DNA of 6,913 nucleotides from Spirochaetales bacterium (lineage in GTDB: Bacteria > Spirochaetota > Spirochaetia > SZUA-6 > DRHE01), in NCBI GenBank assembly GCA_011049745.1, contig DRHE01000367.1:1-6913 (forward strand). The letters run 5' to 3'. The notes under the pieces are model-generated. The model was not told where the DNA came from, did no database searches, and saw only the letters and a list, made by a program, of their open reading frames with translations. Position numbers and translations under genes: made by a program. Shown one piece after another: positions 1 through 4,970 of the stretch (positions are counted from its first letter, which is position 1; the number at the start of each line of letters is the position of its first letter).

Positions 1-61
1 CCAGGTCGCTGGTTAGAGAAGTGAGTTCTTTGCAGACGATGGAGGAGAGCAGTTTTTTTTC
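1..61 (+). repeat. Direct copy of the M20 N-terminal coding region (352-412)
   Basis: Sixty of 61 bases match 352-412; the one difference is 36 against 387, which changes Asp to Val in the M20 frame. The repeat reaches the window edge and may continue beyond it. Its right end lies in a run of eight T (53-60; source run 404-411). Confidence 0.93.
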
Positions 62-89
62 CGTATCTCTAAAGTTATAGGGACGGAGC
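59..89 (+). repeat. 31-bp direct copy of the nucleotidyltransferase interior (797-827)
   Basis: These 31 bases are identical to 797-827, inside the nucleotidyltransferase gene. The copy overlaps the inverted arm by six bases (84-89, CGGAGC) and the copy of 352-412 by three (59-61), as expected for joints formed at microhomology. Confidence 0.92.
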
Positions 90-164
90 CATTTAGAGTT
101 CTGACAACACCCATAAGTTCCTTCTTCAGGTCCACAAACGAATACTATAGCCACGTTTTTGTGT
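84..164 (-). repeat. Inverted repeat, left arm (copy of 525-605)
   Basis: Reverse-complemented, these 81 bases match 525-605 with two differences (153 against 536, and 112 against 577). The segment carries the upstream bases, the GTG start and about the first 17 codons of the nucleotidyltransferase, but not the TTGACA -35 box at 519-524. It begins within the zinc-ligand motif of the M20 fragment. Confidence 0.93.
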
Positions 165-432
165 CCCGCGAGCATTAAACAGGGGCCCTCTACCTTAGAG
201 TCTATGGTAGCCACCAGGTTCTCCCGCCCAGGAGATACTTCGTAAACCAGGGGTTCAATGGAGAGCTCATTCTTAAGCCAATCTTCGATAAATTTTACTA
301 CTTCATGCTCGGTATTGCCCTTTTCAGGGCGGATAACGGAATCAATCCTGACCAGGTCGCTGGTTAGAGAAGTGAGTTCTTTGCAGTCGATGGAGGAGAG
401 CAGTTTTTTTTCGGTCGGCGTGATCATCCCTG

Positions 433-460
433 ATTTTAACCTTTTCTCTCTGCATGTCAA
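433..460 (-). promoter_or_regulatory. Candidate promoter for the M20 gene
   Basis: On the minus strand a perfect TTGACA (460-455) is followed after 16 bp by TAAAAT (438-433). The ATG at 427 lies only five bases downstream of the -10 box, so a transcript from it would be almost leaderless. No convincing Shine-Dalgarno precedes that ATG. Inferred from sequence only. Confidence 0.4.
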
Positions 461-518
461 TTAGCGGCTGATTTACTTTTAAGGAAGTAAGCAATAGTGG
501 TGGTTGTCCCATCACGCG

Positions 519-547
519 TTGACAACACAAAAACGCGGCTATAGTAT
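519..547 (+). promoter_or_regulatory. Candidate promoter for the nucleotidyltransferase
   Basis: TTGACA at 519-524 is followed after 17 bp by TAGTAT (542-547), or after 15 bp by TATAGT (540-545). The GTG start at 554 is six bases past the first -10 option. There is no Shine-Dalgarno, so a leaderless transcript is possible. The copy at 84-164 includes the -10 region but lost the -35 box. Confidence 0.42.
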
Positions 548-605
548 TCGTTTGTGGACCTGAAGAAGGAACTTATTGGTGTTGTCAGAACTCTAAATGG
601 CTCCG
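525..605 (+). repeat. Inverted repeat, right arm (likely source copy)
   Basis: This is the partner of 84-164. It sits in a sensible context, running from just after a TTGACA box into an intact coding frame, so it is the likely original. The match stops sharply on both sides: 524 and 606 do not pair with 165 and 83. Confidence 0.9.
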
Positions 606-1021
606 GTATACCATATGCTTTGTGTGGCGGCATGGCCGTAGTCCTTCACGGTTACCCCCGGCTTACCAGGGATATTGACCTGCTTATACGGCAGAGCGAT
701 TTAACTGGAGCCAGGGATGTGCTGGCGGCGATCGGCTTCACGATACCGGGGGGCATGATTCCGTTTGATGTAGGCAAGCCGCATGAGCGAAAGATATTCC
801 GTATCTCTAAAGTTATAGGGACGGAGCTTTTGACGGTCGACTTGCTGCTGCTGCCGGCCTTCCTCAACGAAGTGTGGGATAATCGTGAGACCTACGAGTT
901 GGAGGGCATTCCCATATACGCCGTTGACCGGGATGGCTTGATCACGATGAAGCGTCTTGCCGGACGCCCACAGGATCTGAGTGATATAGCAAACCTCGAA
1001 GGTGCAAATGATGAAGCCTGA
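554..1021 (+). CDS. AbiEii/DUF6036-like nucleotidyltransferase
   Basis: A 155-residue protein of the MNT/AbiEii-type nucleotidyltransferase superfamily. The signature reads CGGMAVVLHGYPRLTRDIDLLI (roughly residues 24-45). It has the Gly-Gly turn (25-26), an Arg-x-Thr-x-Asp-Ile-Asp metal-binding motif (D40, D42) and a probable third acidic ligand at D96 (LTVDLLLL). Near the C-terminus RPQDLSDIANLE (about 138-149) fits the conserved RxxDxxDIxxL element of the family. Proteins of this type transfer nucleotides to tRNA or protein targets, often as toxin parts of toxin-antitoxin or abortive-infection pairs; the target here is unknown. The GTG at 554 is the only reasonable start, because an in-frame TAG lies at 542-544 and the next Met (27) is inside the active-site motif. 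There is no Shine-Dalgarno. The end overlaps the next small gene, so the two are probably translated together. Parts of this gene have been copied into 1-164. Confidence 0.85.
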   Translation: MDLKKELIGVVRTLNGSGIPYALCGGMAVVLHGYPRLTRDIDLLIRQSDLTGARDVLAAIGFTIPGGMIPFDVGKPHERKIFRISKVIGTELLTVDLLLLPAFLNEVWDNRETYELEGIPIYAVDRDGLITMKRLAGRPQDLSDIANLEGANDEA

Positions 1022-1202
1022 AGATCTGAAGGCGAGGAGCCGAGGGGTTTCTACAGACATGTCCCCGCAGGCCATTGCCAGACGCTTTAACATCCTGGTG
1101 GATCTGGACAATGCAGCCAGGGCTCTCTCATCTGCCAGGCTTTTGCGGCAGCGGCCGAACGGGAAAGCAAATGATAACGATAAAAAAGACAACCGAGGCT
1201 AG
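1008..1202 (+). CDS. Small partner protein of the nucleotidyltransferase (hypothetical)
   Basis: A protein of about 64 residues that overlaps the end of the nucleotidyltransferase by 14 bases. AAGG at 999-1002 gives workable spacing to ATG 1008 or to ATG 1011; GTG 1002 is less likely because it overlaps the ribosome binding site. The core, SPQAIARRFNILVDLDNAAR (about 20-39), is helical and resembles the SPEAIxRRLxxLxxL stretch in small proteins that often follow this kind of nucleotidyltransferase (recalled from memory, not searched). The C-terminal tail is basic and Asn/Asp/Lys rich, and looks disordered. There is no signal peptide or membrane segment. By position it may be the antitoxin or specificity partner, but no known antitoxin domain is visible and the function is unassigned. 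Confidence 0.6.
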   Translation: MMKPEDLKARSRGVSTDMSPQAIARRFNILVDLDNAARALSSARLLRQRPNGKANDNDKKDNRG

Positions 1203-1265
1203 TGAGAATATATGGGTTTCGGGAATTATTGAATTTCTTGATACCTGGGCTGATAGGCTGGCCCT

Positions 1266-1319
1266 TTAAGCTGGAAATTTTAGAGATGAGCTGCCGTTGT
1301 TGATTACCAAAATTATCAT
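1266..1319 (-). pseudogene. ackA: Acetate kinase N-terminal relic
   Basis: ATG at 1319-1317 opens a 17-codon frame reading MIILVINNGSSSLKFPA, then TAA at 1268-1266. ILVIN-x-GSSSLKF is the phosphate-binding N-terminal signature of acetate kinase; family members typically begin like MKVLVINxGSSSLKFQL. The match ends after LKF, and nothing downstream on this strand continues the roughly 400-residue enzyme. An intact Shine-Dalgarno precedes the ATG. This is best read as the stub left when the rest of ackA was deleted or displaced, perhaps together with insertion of the nucleotidyltransferase module. Butyrate kinase is less likely, because its motif is usually NPGSTST. The match is short, but motif plus ribosome binding site makes chance unlikely. 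Confidence 0.7.
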
Positions 1320-1322
1320 TTT

Positions 1323-1334
1323 CCACCTCCTTTC
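1323..1334 (-). promoter_or_regulatory. Strong ribosome binding site of the ackA relic
   Basis: The minus strand reads GAAAGGAGGTGG, ending six bases (counted from AGGAGG) before the relic's ATG. This near-perfect anti-16S match supports the view that a well-expressed gene once started here. Confidence 0.7.
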
Positions 1335-1373
1335 AAGTAGAAAAGTGCGATATTTTCTTGCTCAGAATTACCA

Positions 1374-1401
1374 TTTACTATAAACTGGTTCTGGCTAAAA
1401 T
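1374..1401 (+). promoter_or_regulatory. Weak candidate promoter for the panB-vor operon
   Basis: TTTACT (1374-1379) and TAAAAT (1396-1401) are separated by 16 bp in the AT-rich gap before panB. A start near 1408 would give a leader of about 37 nt. An alternative -10 is TATAAA at 1379-1384. The region is AT-rich, so chance matches are likely. Confidence 0.3.
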
Positions 1402-1444
1402 TAAATTATTGTTTAAAAGATTATTTGAAAAATGAGAGGGAAAA

Positions 1445-2311
1445 ATGAGTGAGCAGAGTATGGAAATAAAAAAGCTTTTGATATCTGACCTGTGGAAAAT
1501 GAAGGATGAGGGTAAAAAGATCACCATGATCACCGCCTATTCTTATCCCCAAGGGCTGATAGTGGATGAGGCGGGAATTGACATTATCCTGGTGGGCGAT
1601 TCCCTGGGTATGGTGGAGCTTGGCTATCGGGATACGGTGCCTGTTACCATGGATGAAATGCTCAGCCATACAAAGGCGGTAGTCCGGGCGGTGAAGAGGG
1701 CCCATATAGTTGGCGATATGCCCTTTATGTCTTACAATATTTCCATTGAACAGGCAGTAACTAATGCGGGTATTCTTTACAAGGATGGCGGCGCGGATTC
1801 GGTTAAACTGGAAGGTGGGCAGGAAATGGCTGATAAGGTGGCGGCCATTCATAAAGCCGGGATCCCGGCTTTCGGCCATATCGGCCTGACACCGCAGACA
1901 GCCGCCCTGCTGGGAGGCTTCAAGGTACAGGGGAAATCAATAGATAATGCGAAGAGGGTAGTTGATGATGCCTTAGCTCTTGAAGATGCCGGGGCTTTTG
2001 CAATTATTCTCGAGGCAATTCCACAGCAGCTTGCAGAAATTATTACTGAAAGAGTAAGCATACCCACTGTGGGCATCGGCGGCGGTGTGAAGTGCGGCGG
2101 CCAGGTTCTGGTGCTGCATGATATGGTTGGTCTCTTTAAACGCTTTACCCCTAAATTTGTAAAGGTCTATCTCGATTCCTACAGTGCTCAAGTTGGTGCG
2201 GTAAAAGAGTATATCAGTGATGTGCAGCAGGGGAGTTTTCCCGGGGATGAACACTCTTTTAATATGCCGAAAGAGGCGGTCGAGGAATTGAAAAAGGTAT
2301 TGGACCATTAG
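1445..2311 (+). CDS. panB: 3-methyl-2-oxobutanoate hydroxymethyltransferase (ketopantoate hydroxymethyltransferase)
   Basis: A 288-residue cytosolic TIM-barrel enzyme, complete and close to the usual 260-285. It transfers a hydroxymethyl group from 5,10-methylene-tetrahydrofolate to 2-ketoisovalerate to make ketopantoate, the first committed step to pantothenate and CoA. Visible motifs are VGDSLGMV with metal ligand D52, TMDEMLSHTKAVVRA (68-82), DMPFMSY with D91, KLEGG (121-125, E123), HIGLTPQ (145-151) and catalytic E190 in LEAIP. The D52-D91 spacing equals the D45-D84 spacing I recall for E. coli PanB. One oddity: where PanB usually has DGQ before the VLHD stretch, this protein has GGQ (about 219-221). 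The ATG follows AGAGGG four bases upstream. It is the first gene of the operon; the ferredoxin subunit starts 18 bases after its stop. panC and panD are not in the window. Confidence 0.93.
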   Translation: MSEQSMEIKKLLISDLWKMKDEGKKITMITAYSYPQGLIVDEAGIDIILVGDSLGMVELGYRDTVPVTMDEMLSHTKAVVRAVKRAHIVGDMPFMSYNISIEQAVTNAGILYKDGGADSVKLEGGQEMADKVAAIHKAGIPAFGHIGLTPQTAALLGGFKVQGKSIDNAKRVVDDALALEDAGAFAIILEAIPQQLAEIITERVSIPTVGIGGGVKCGGQVLVLHDMVGLFKRFTPKFVKVYLDSYSAQVGAVKEYISDVQQGSFPGDEHSFNMPKEAVEELKKVLDH

Positions 2312-2329
2312 ATAAGAAGGAGCATCAAT

Positions 2330-2569
2330 GTGGCAAGAGGAAAACCAGAGATCGACCAGGAATGGTGTAAGGGCTGTGAGCTTTGCATCGGCGCCTGTCC
2401 GGAAAATATTCTGAATATGTCAGATGCCTTTAACCGGCAGGGACAGAGATATGCTGTCTGTTTTGAGCCGGATAGATGTACTGCCTGCACCTTCTGTGCT
2501 GTCATCTGTCCGGAGAGTGCCATTAAAATATGGCGTTATAGCCAGGTGAAAGGGGGAAAAAATGGCTGA
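2330..2569 (+). CDS. 4Fe-4S dicluster ferredoxin, delta subunit of a 2-oxoacid:ferredoxin oxidoreductase
   Basis: A 79-residue protein with two full CxxCxxCxxxCP motifs (C13, C16, C19, C23 and C50, C53, C56, C60), so it should bind two [4Fe-4S] clusters. It has no signal peptide. Placement directly before the alpha, beta and gamma genes matches the four-subunit Kor/Vor/Por layout, where this subunit carries electrons from the TPP site to external ferredoxin. The start is GTG 2330, with AAGGAG at 2317-2322 seven bases before it; the ATG at 2328 is out of frame. It overlaps the alpha gene by 8 bases, indicating coupled translation. It could be called KorD or VorD. Confidence 0.9.
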   Translation: MARGKPEIDQEWCKGCELCIGACPENILNMSDAFNRQGQRYAVCFEPDRCTACTFCAVICPESAIKIWRYSQVKGGKNG

Positions 2570-3644
2570 AACAGTATTAATGAAGGGCAATGAAGCACTG
2601 GCAGAGGCGGCCATTATTGCCGGCTGCCGTCATTACTTTGCCTACCCAATAACCCCGCAGAATGAAATTCCAGCGTATATGGCACGCAGAATGCCTCAGG
2701 TTGGTGGTACATTTATCCAGGCAGAGAGTGAAATAGCGGCCATTAACATGGTCTTCGGCGCTTCAGCAGGCGGGGCCAGGGCTATGACCTCATCATCTTC
2801 TCCGGGCATAAGCTTGAAACAGGAGGGGATATCATATCTTTCCGGCGCGGGACTGCCTGCAGTGGTGGTCAATATAATGCGCGGCGGGCCGGGGTTGGGC
2901 AATATCAGCGGTTCCCAGGCTGATTATTTCCAGGCTACCAGGGGAGGCGGCCACGGCGACTACCGGATGATTGTGTTGGCCCCCTCTTCGGTTCAGGAAA
3001 TAGCCAATCTGACTATTAAGGCCTTTGACCTGGCTGATGAGTACCGTATTGTGGTAATGATATTGGGGGATGGCTTTTTAGGCCAGATATCTGAGCCGCT
3101 TACTCTGCCGGATTCTTCGGGAAAGAGCTTTGACAAAATCTCCTGGGCTTTGACCGGTGCGGCGGGGCGCGAGCCTCACCTGGTAATGTCTTTGAGATTA
3201 ACACCGGAAGAGGCTTTAGAGAAGGTCAACCTGGCGCTTCAGGAGAAGTACAGGATTATTACAGAGCGAGAGAGGCGTTTTGAGACTTACCTTGGTGATG
3301 ATGCCGACTATCTGCTGGTAGGCTTCGGCACCGCGGCCAGGATCTGTAAGGGCGCGGTGAACTCTCTGCGCCGCAGCAACATAAAAGCCGGTCTTTTCCG
3401 GCCTATTTCCCTCTGGCCTTTTCCCTATAAAGAGCTGAAAGCAGCCTCAAGGCGGGTAAAAAAACTTCTGGTGGTGGAGATGAATTCAGGGCAGATGCTG
3501 GAGGATATAAGGCTGGCCCTTTATGCTTCTGAAGATGGGGCGAGCAGCCCGAGCAGCGCCGAGATCGATTTCTATGGCAAAATGGGAGGTACGGTGACTC
3601 AAATCGAAGAGATTATAGAGAGGGTGAGCAGCTATGAAAAGTGA
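2562..3644 (+). CDS. vorB: 2-oxoacid:ferredoxin oxidoreductase alpha subunit, VorB type (2-ketoisovalerate-like)
   Basis: A 360-residue alpha subunit holding the pyrimidine-binding domain and the C-terminal transketolase-like domain. Key stretches are YPITPQNEIP (28-37; T31 is the conserved substrate-carboxylate contact of this superfamily), QAESEIAAINM (53-63), TSSSSPGISLKQEG (76-89), MRGGPGLG (106-113) and GGGHGDY (118-124). The TSSSSPGISLKQE and MRGGPGLG wording closely matches proteins named VorB, the 3-methyl-2-oxobutanoate dehydrogenase subunit. With its partners the enzyme would oxidise a 2-oxoacid plus CoA to an acyl-CoA, CO2 and reduced ferredoxin, or run in reverse. Length fits the four-subunit type without a fused gamma domain. 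AGGGGG (2551-2556) precedes the ATG. It overlaps the ferredoxin gene by 8 bases and the beta gene by 11. Substrate choice cannot be proven here; 2-oxoglutarate (KorA) is the main alternative. Confidence 0.88.
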   Translation: MAETVLMKGNEALAEAAIIAGCRHYFAYPITPQNEIPAYMARRMPQVGGTFIQAESEIAAINMVFGASAGGARAMTSSSSPGISLKQEGISYLSGAGLPAVVVNIMRGGPGLGNISGSQADYFQATRGGGHGDYRMIVLAPSSVQEIANLTIKAFDLADEYRIVVMILGDGFLGQISEPLTLPDSSGKSFDKISWALTGAAGREPHLVMSLRLTPEEALEKVNLALQEKYRIITERERRFETYLGDDADYLLVGFGTAARICKGAVNSLRRSNIKAGLFRPISLWPFPYKELKAASRRVKKLLVVEMNSGQMLEDIRLALYASEDGASSPSSAEIDFYGKMGGTVTQIEEIIERVSSYEK

Positions 3645-4392
3645 AGAGGTTATGGAGAAAAAACTGGTTTACGGCCTTCCGGAGGCGCTGGCGGATCGCC
3701 CAATGCATTACTGTCCCGGCTGCGGCCATAGCATAGTGCATAAACTGCTGGCCCAGCTTATCGATGAGCTGGAGATACGGGAAAAATGTATTTTTATAGC
3801 GCCCGTAGGATGTTCGGTGCTGGCCTATTTCTATTTCAAGGTCGATGGCTGTGAGGCGGCCCATGGACGGGCGCCGGCCGTAGCCACCGGTCTTAAGCGG
3901 GTCCATCCTGACAAGGTGATCATTGCCTATCAGGGCGATGGCGATCTTTTGGCCATCGGCACTGCAGAGACTGTGCACGCTGCCAACCGGGGAGAGAAGA
4001 TATCAGTAATTTTTATCAATAATGCTATCTATGGAATGACCGGCGGTCAGATGGCGCCCACCTCGTTAGAGGCACAGAAAACAGCTACCTCGCCCTATGG
4101 CCGTGATCCGGCTGATGTGGGTCAGCCCATCAGGGCCTGTGAAATGCTTAATACCCTGGAGGCGCCGGTCTTCATAGAGCGCTGCGCGGTTAATAATGTA
4201 AAGAACATTATAAAGACTAAAAAGGTGATCAAAAAGGTCTTAATGAACCAGGTCTCGGGCCGGGGTTACTCCTTTGTGGAGATCCTTTCCATGTGTCCCG
4301 TGGGCTGGGGGGTTACCCCGCTGCAGGGTGCGGATTGGGTTGAAGAGGCCATGATACCCTATTTCCCTCTGGGTAATTTTCGTGACAGGTAA
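3634..4392 (+). CDS. 2-oxoacid:ferredoxin oxidoreductase beta subunit (TPP-binding; KorB/VorA type)
   Basis: A 252-residue subunit that binds thiamine diphosphate. CPGCGH (27-32) is the usual N-terminal signature of the family. The TPP/Mg motif runs from GDGD (101-104) to NN (129-130), followed by YGMTGGQMAPTS (133-144), as in 2-oxoglutarate and 2-ketoisovalerate oxidoreductases. There is no C-terminal extension with extra cysteine motifs, consistent with clusters residing in the separate ferredoxin subunit. The start may be ATG 3634 (AGAGGG about 9 bases upstream, 11-base overlap with vorB) or ATG 3652, which gives a product six residues shorter beginning MEKKLVYGLP. The gene ends 13 bases before the gamma start. 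The subunit should form the active site jointly with VorB. PorB or KorB naming is possible; the family is certain, the substrate is not. Confidence 0.9.
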   Translation: MKSEEVMEKKLVYGLPEALADRPMHYCPGCGHSIVHKLLAQLIDELEIREKCIFIAPVGCSVLAYFYFKVDGCEAAHGRAPAVATGLKRVHPDKVIIAYQGDGDLLAIGTAETVHAANRGEKISVIFINNAIYGMTGGQMAPTSLEAQKTATSPYGRDPADVGQPIRACEMLNTLEAPVFIERCAVNNVKNIIKTKKVIKKVLMNQVSGRGYSFVEILSMCPVGWGVTPLQGADWVEEAMIPYFPLGNFRDR

Positions 4393-4405
4393 GGGAGGAG
4401 AGAGA

Positions 4406-4936
4406 ATGCACCAAGGAATTATTATCGCCGGCTTCGGCGGACAGGGAATTATACTTGCCGGGAGAATGATCTGTCTTGCAGCTATGCATGAGGGAAAACA
4501 TGTTTCCCATATTCCCTCCTACGGGGCCGAGATGAGGGGGGGAACTGCGAACTGCTCGGTTGTAGTTTCCGATGAAGAGATTGCTTCGCCTATAGTTCCT
4601 AAACCCTCAATATGTATTGTGATGAATAAGCCCTCGCTGCTGAAATTTGAGGCCCGCCTGCAGGAGGGCGGACTGCTTATCTACAATACTACGCTGATCG
4701 ATCTGGAGCCGTCACGCAGTGATATCGAGGCGGTTCCGATTGCGGCCAATGACCTGGCTGTAGAGGCGGGCAATATTAAAGCGGCGAATATGGTTGTTTT
4801 AGGACTTCTGATGAAACTGAAGCCGGAGATCGCCGCTTTAGATTCAGTGATTGCCGCCCTGGATAATGCGGTTTCAGCGCGTAATAAAGCGCTCAACGCT
4901 ATTAATATAGAGGCTTTGAAGCTGGGCTATTCTTAA
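4406..4936 (+). CDS. 2-oxoacid:ferredoxin oxidoreductase gamma subunit
   Basis: A 176-residue subunit of the pyruvate/ketoisovalerate oxidoreductase gamma family. It opens with the Rossmann-like GFGGQGIILAGR (9-20), followed by SYGAEMRGGTANCSVV (38-53), both hallmarks of this family; the fold contributes to CoA binding in characterised relatives. ATG 4406 is preferred over an in-frame GTG at 4382 because a strong GGAGG (4394-4398) sits seven bases before it and the protein then starts at the conserved strand. It is the last gene of the operon: the next gene lies on the other strand and its stop is 30 bases away, with a hairpin between. KorC or VorC would be suitable names. Confidence 0.9.
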   Translation: MHQGIIIAGFGGQGIILAGRMICLAAMHEGKHVSHIPSYGAEMRGGTANCSVVVSDEEIASPIVPKPSICIVMNKPSLLKFEARLQEGGLLIYNTTLIDLEPSRSDIEAVPIAANDLAVEAGNIKAANMVVLGLLMKLKPEIAALDSVIAALDNAVSARNKALNAINIEALKLGYS

Positions 4937-4937
4937 C

Positions 4938-4970
4938 TTGAGGTTGATTGAAGTTGTAAGGCAACCTCAA
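4938..4970. terminator. Hairpin between convergent operons (possible bidirectional terminator)
   Basis: TTGAGGTTG (4938-4946) pairs perfectly with CAACCTCAA (4962-4970) around a 15-base loop. It begins two bases after the gamma-subunit stop, and its right arm covers the glyA stop codon (4967-4969). No U-tract follows on either strand, so it is not a textbook intrinsic terminator. Confidence 0.45.

Larger units (their letters stand above)
1..427 (-). pseudogene. Broken M20-family metallopeptidase (ArgE/DapE-like), N-terminus fused to rearranged sequence
   Basis: Read leftward from ATG at 427-425, the frame stays open for 142 codons to the window edge. Residues 1-89 look like the start of an M20 zinc aminoacyl hydrolase. 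A helix with the pattern LTSDLVRIDSV (about 18-31) is followed by a segment ending SPGRENLVATI (about 65-75), then GPCLMLAGH (81-89). In this family GH is followed by xD, and the His is a zinc ligand. Here the match stops right at H89 (codon 163-161). The next residues, KNVAIVFVCGPEEG, come from an inverted copy of the neighbouring nucleotidyltransferase start read in a different frame. From about residue 122 the frame returns to a second copy of this gene's own N-terminus (TEKKLLSSIVCKELTS). The catalytic and dimerisation domains are absent from the window, so the product is unlikely to work. M20 substrates vary widely and cannot be assigned. An assembly or amplification chimera is a serious alternative. 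Confidence 0.72.

Noticed and set aside
258..464. Plus-strand 68-codon frame over the M20 fragment
   Set aside because: The minus-strand reading has clear M20 family character over the same bases; the plus-strand frame does not.
84..605. Terminal inverted repeats of an insertion sequence around 165-524
   Set aside because: No transposase lies between the arms, the arms consist of another gene's start region, and there is no target duplication. The three-piece mosaic explains the arms better.
1..827. Diversity-generating retroelement (template and variable repeats)
   Set aside because: The few differences between copies are not concentrated at adenines, one pair is inverted, and no reverse transcriptase gene is present.
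701..1192. A 163-residue minus-strand open frame antisense to the nucleotidyltransferase
   Set aside because: It has no recognisable motif and lies wholly over genes with clear motifs on the plus strand, so it is a shadow frame.
1247..1264. GGGC...GCCC hairpin as a terminator for the nucleotidyltransferase module
   Set aside because: The stem is only 4 bp with a 10-base loop and three T after it, too weak to call.
1171..1269. Small plus-strand frame of 32 codons (MITIKKTTEASENIW...)
   Set aside because: It has only a poor ribosome binding site, overlaps the end of the small partner gene and the end of the ackA relic, and matches nothing I recognise.
1421..1879. Minus-strand 152-codon frame over panB
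   Set aside because: It is antisense to a gene with all PanB motifs intact and has no family character of its own.
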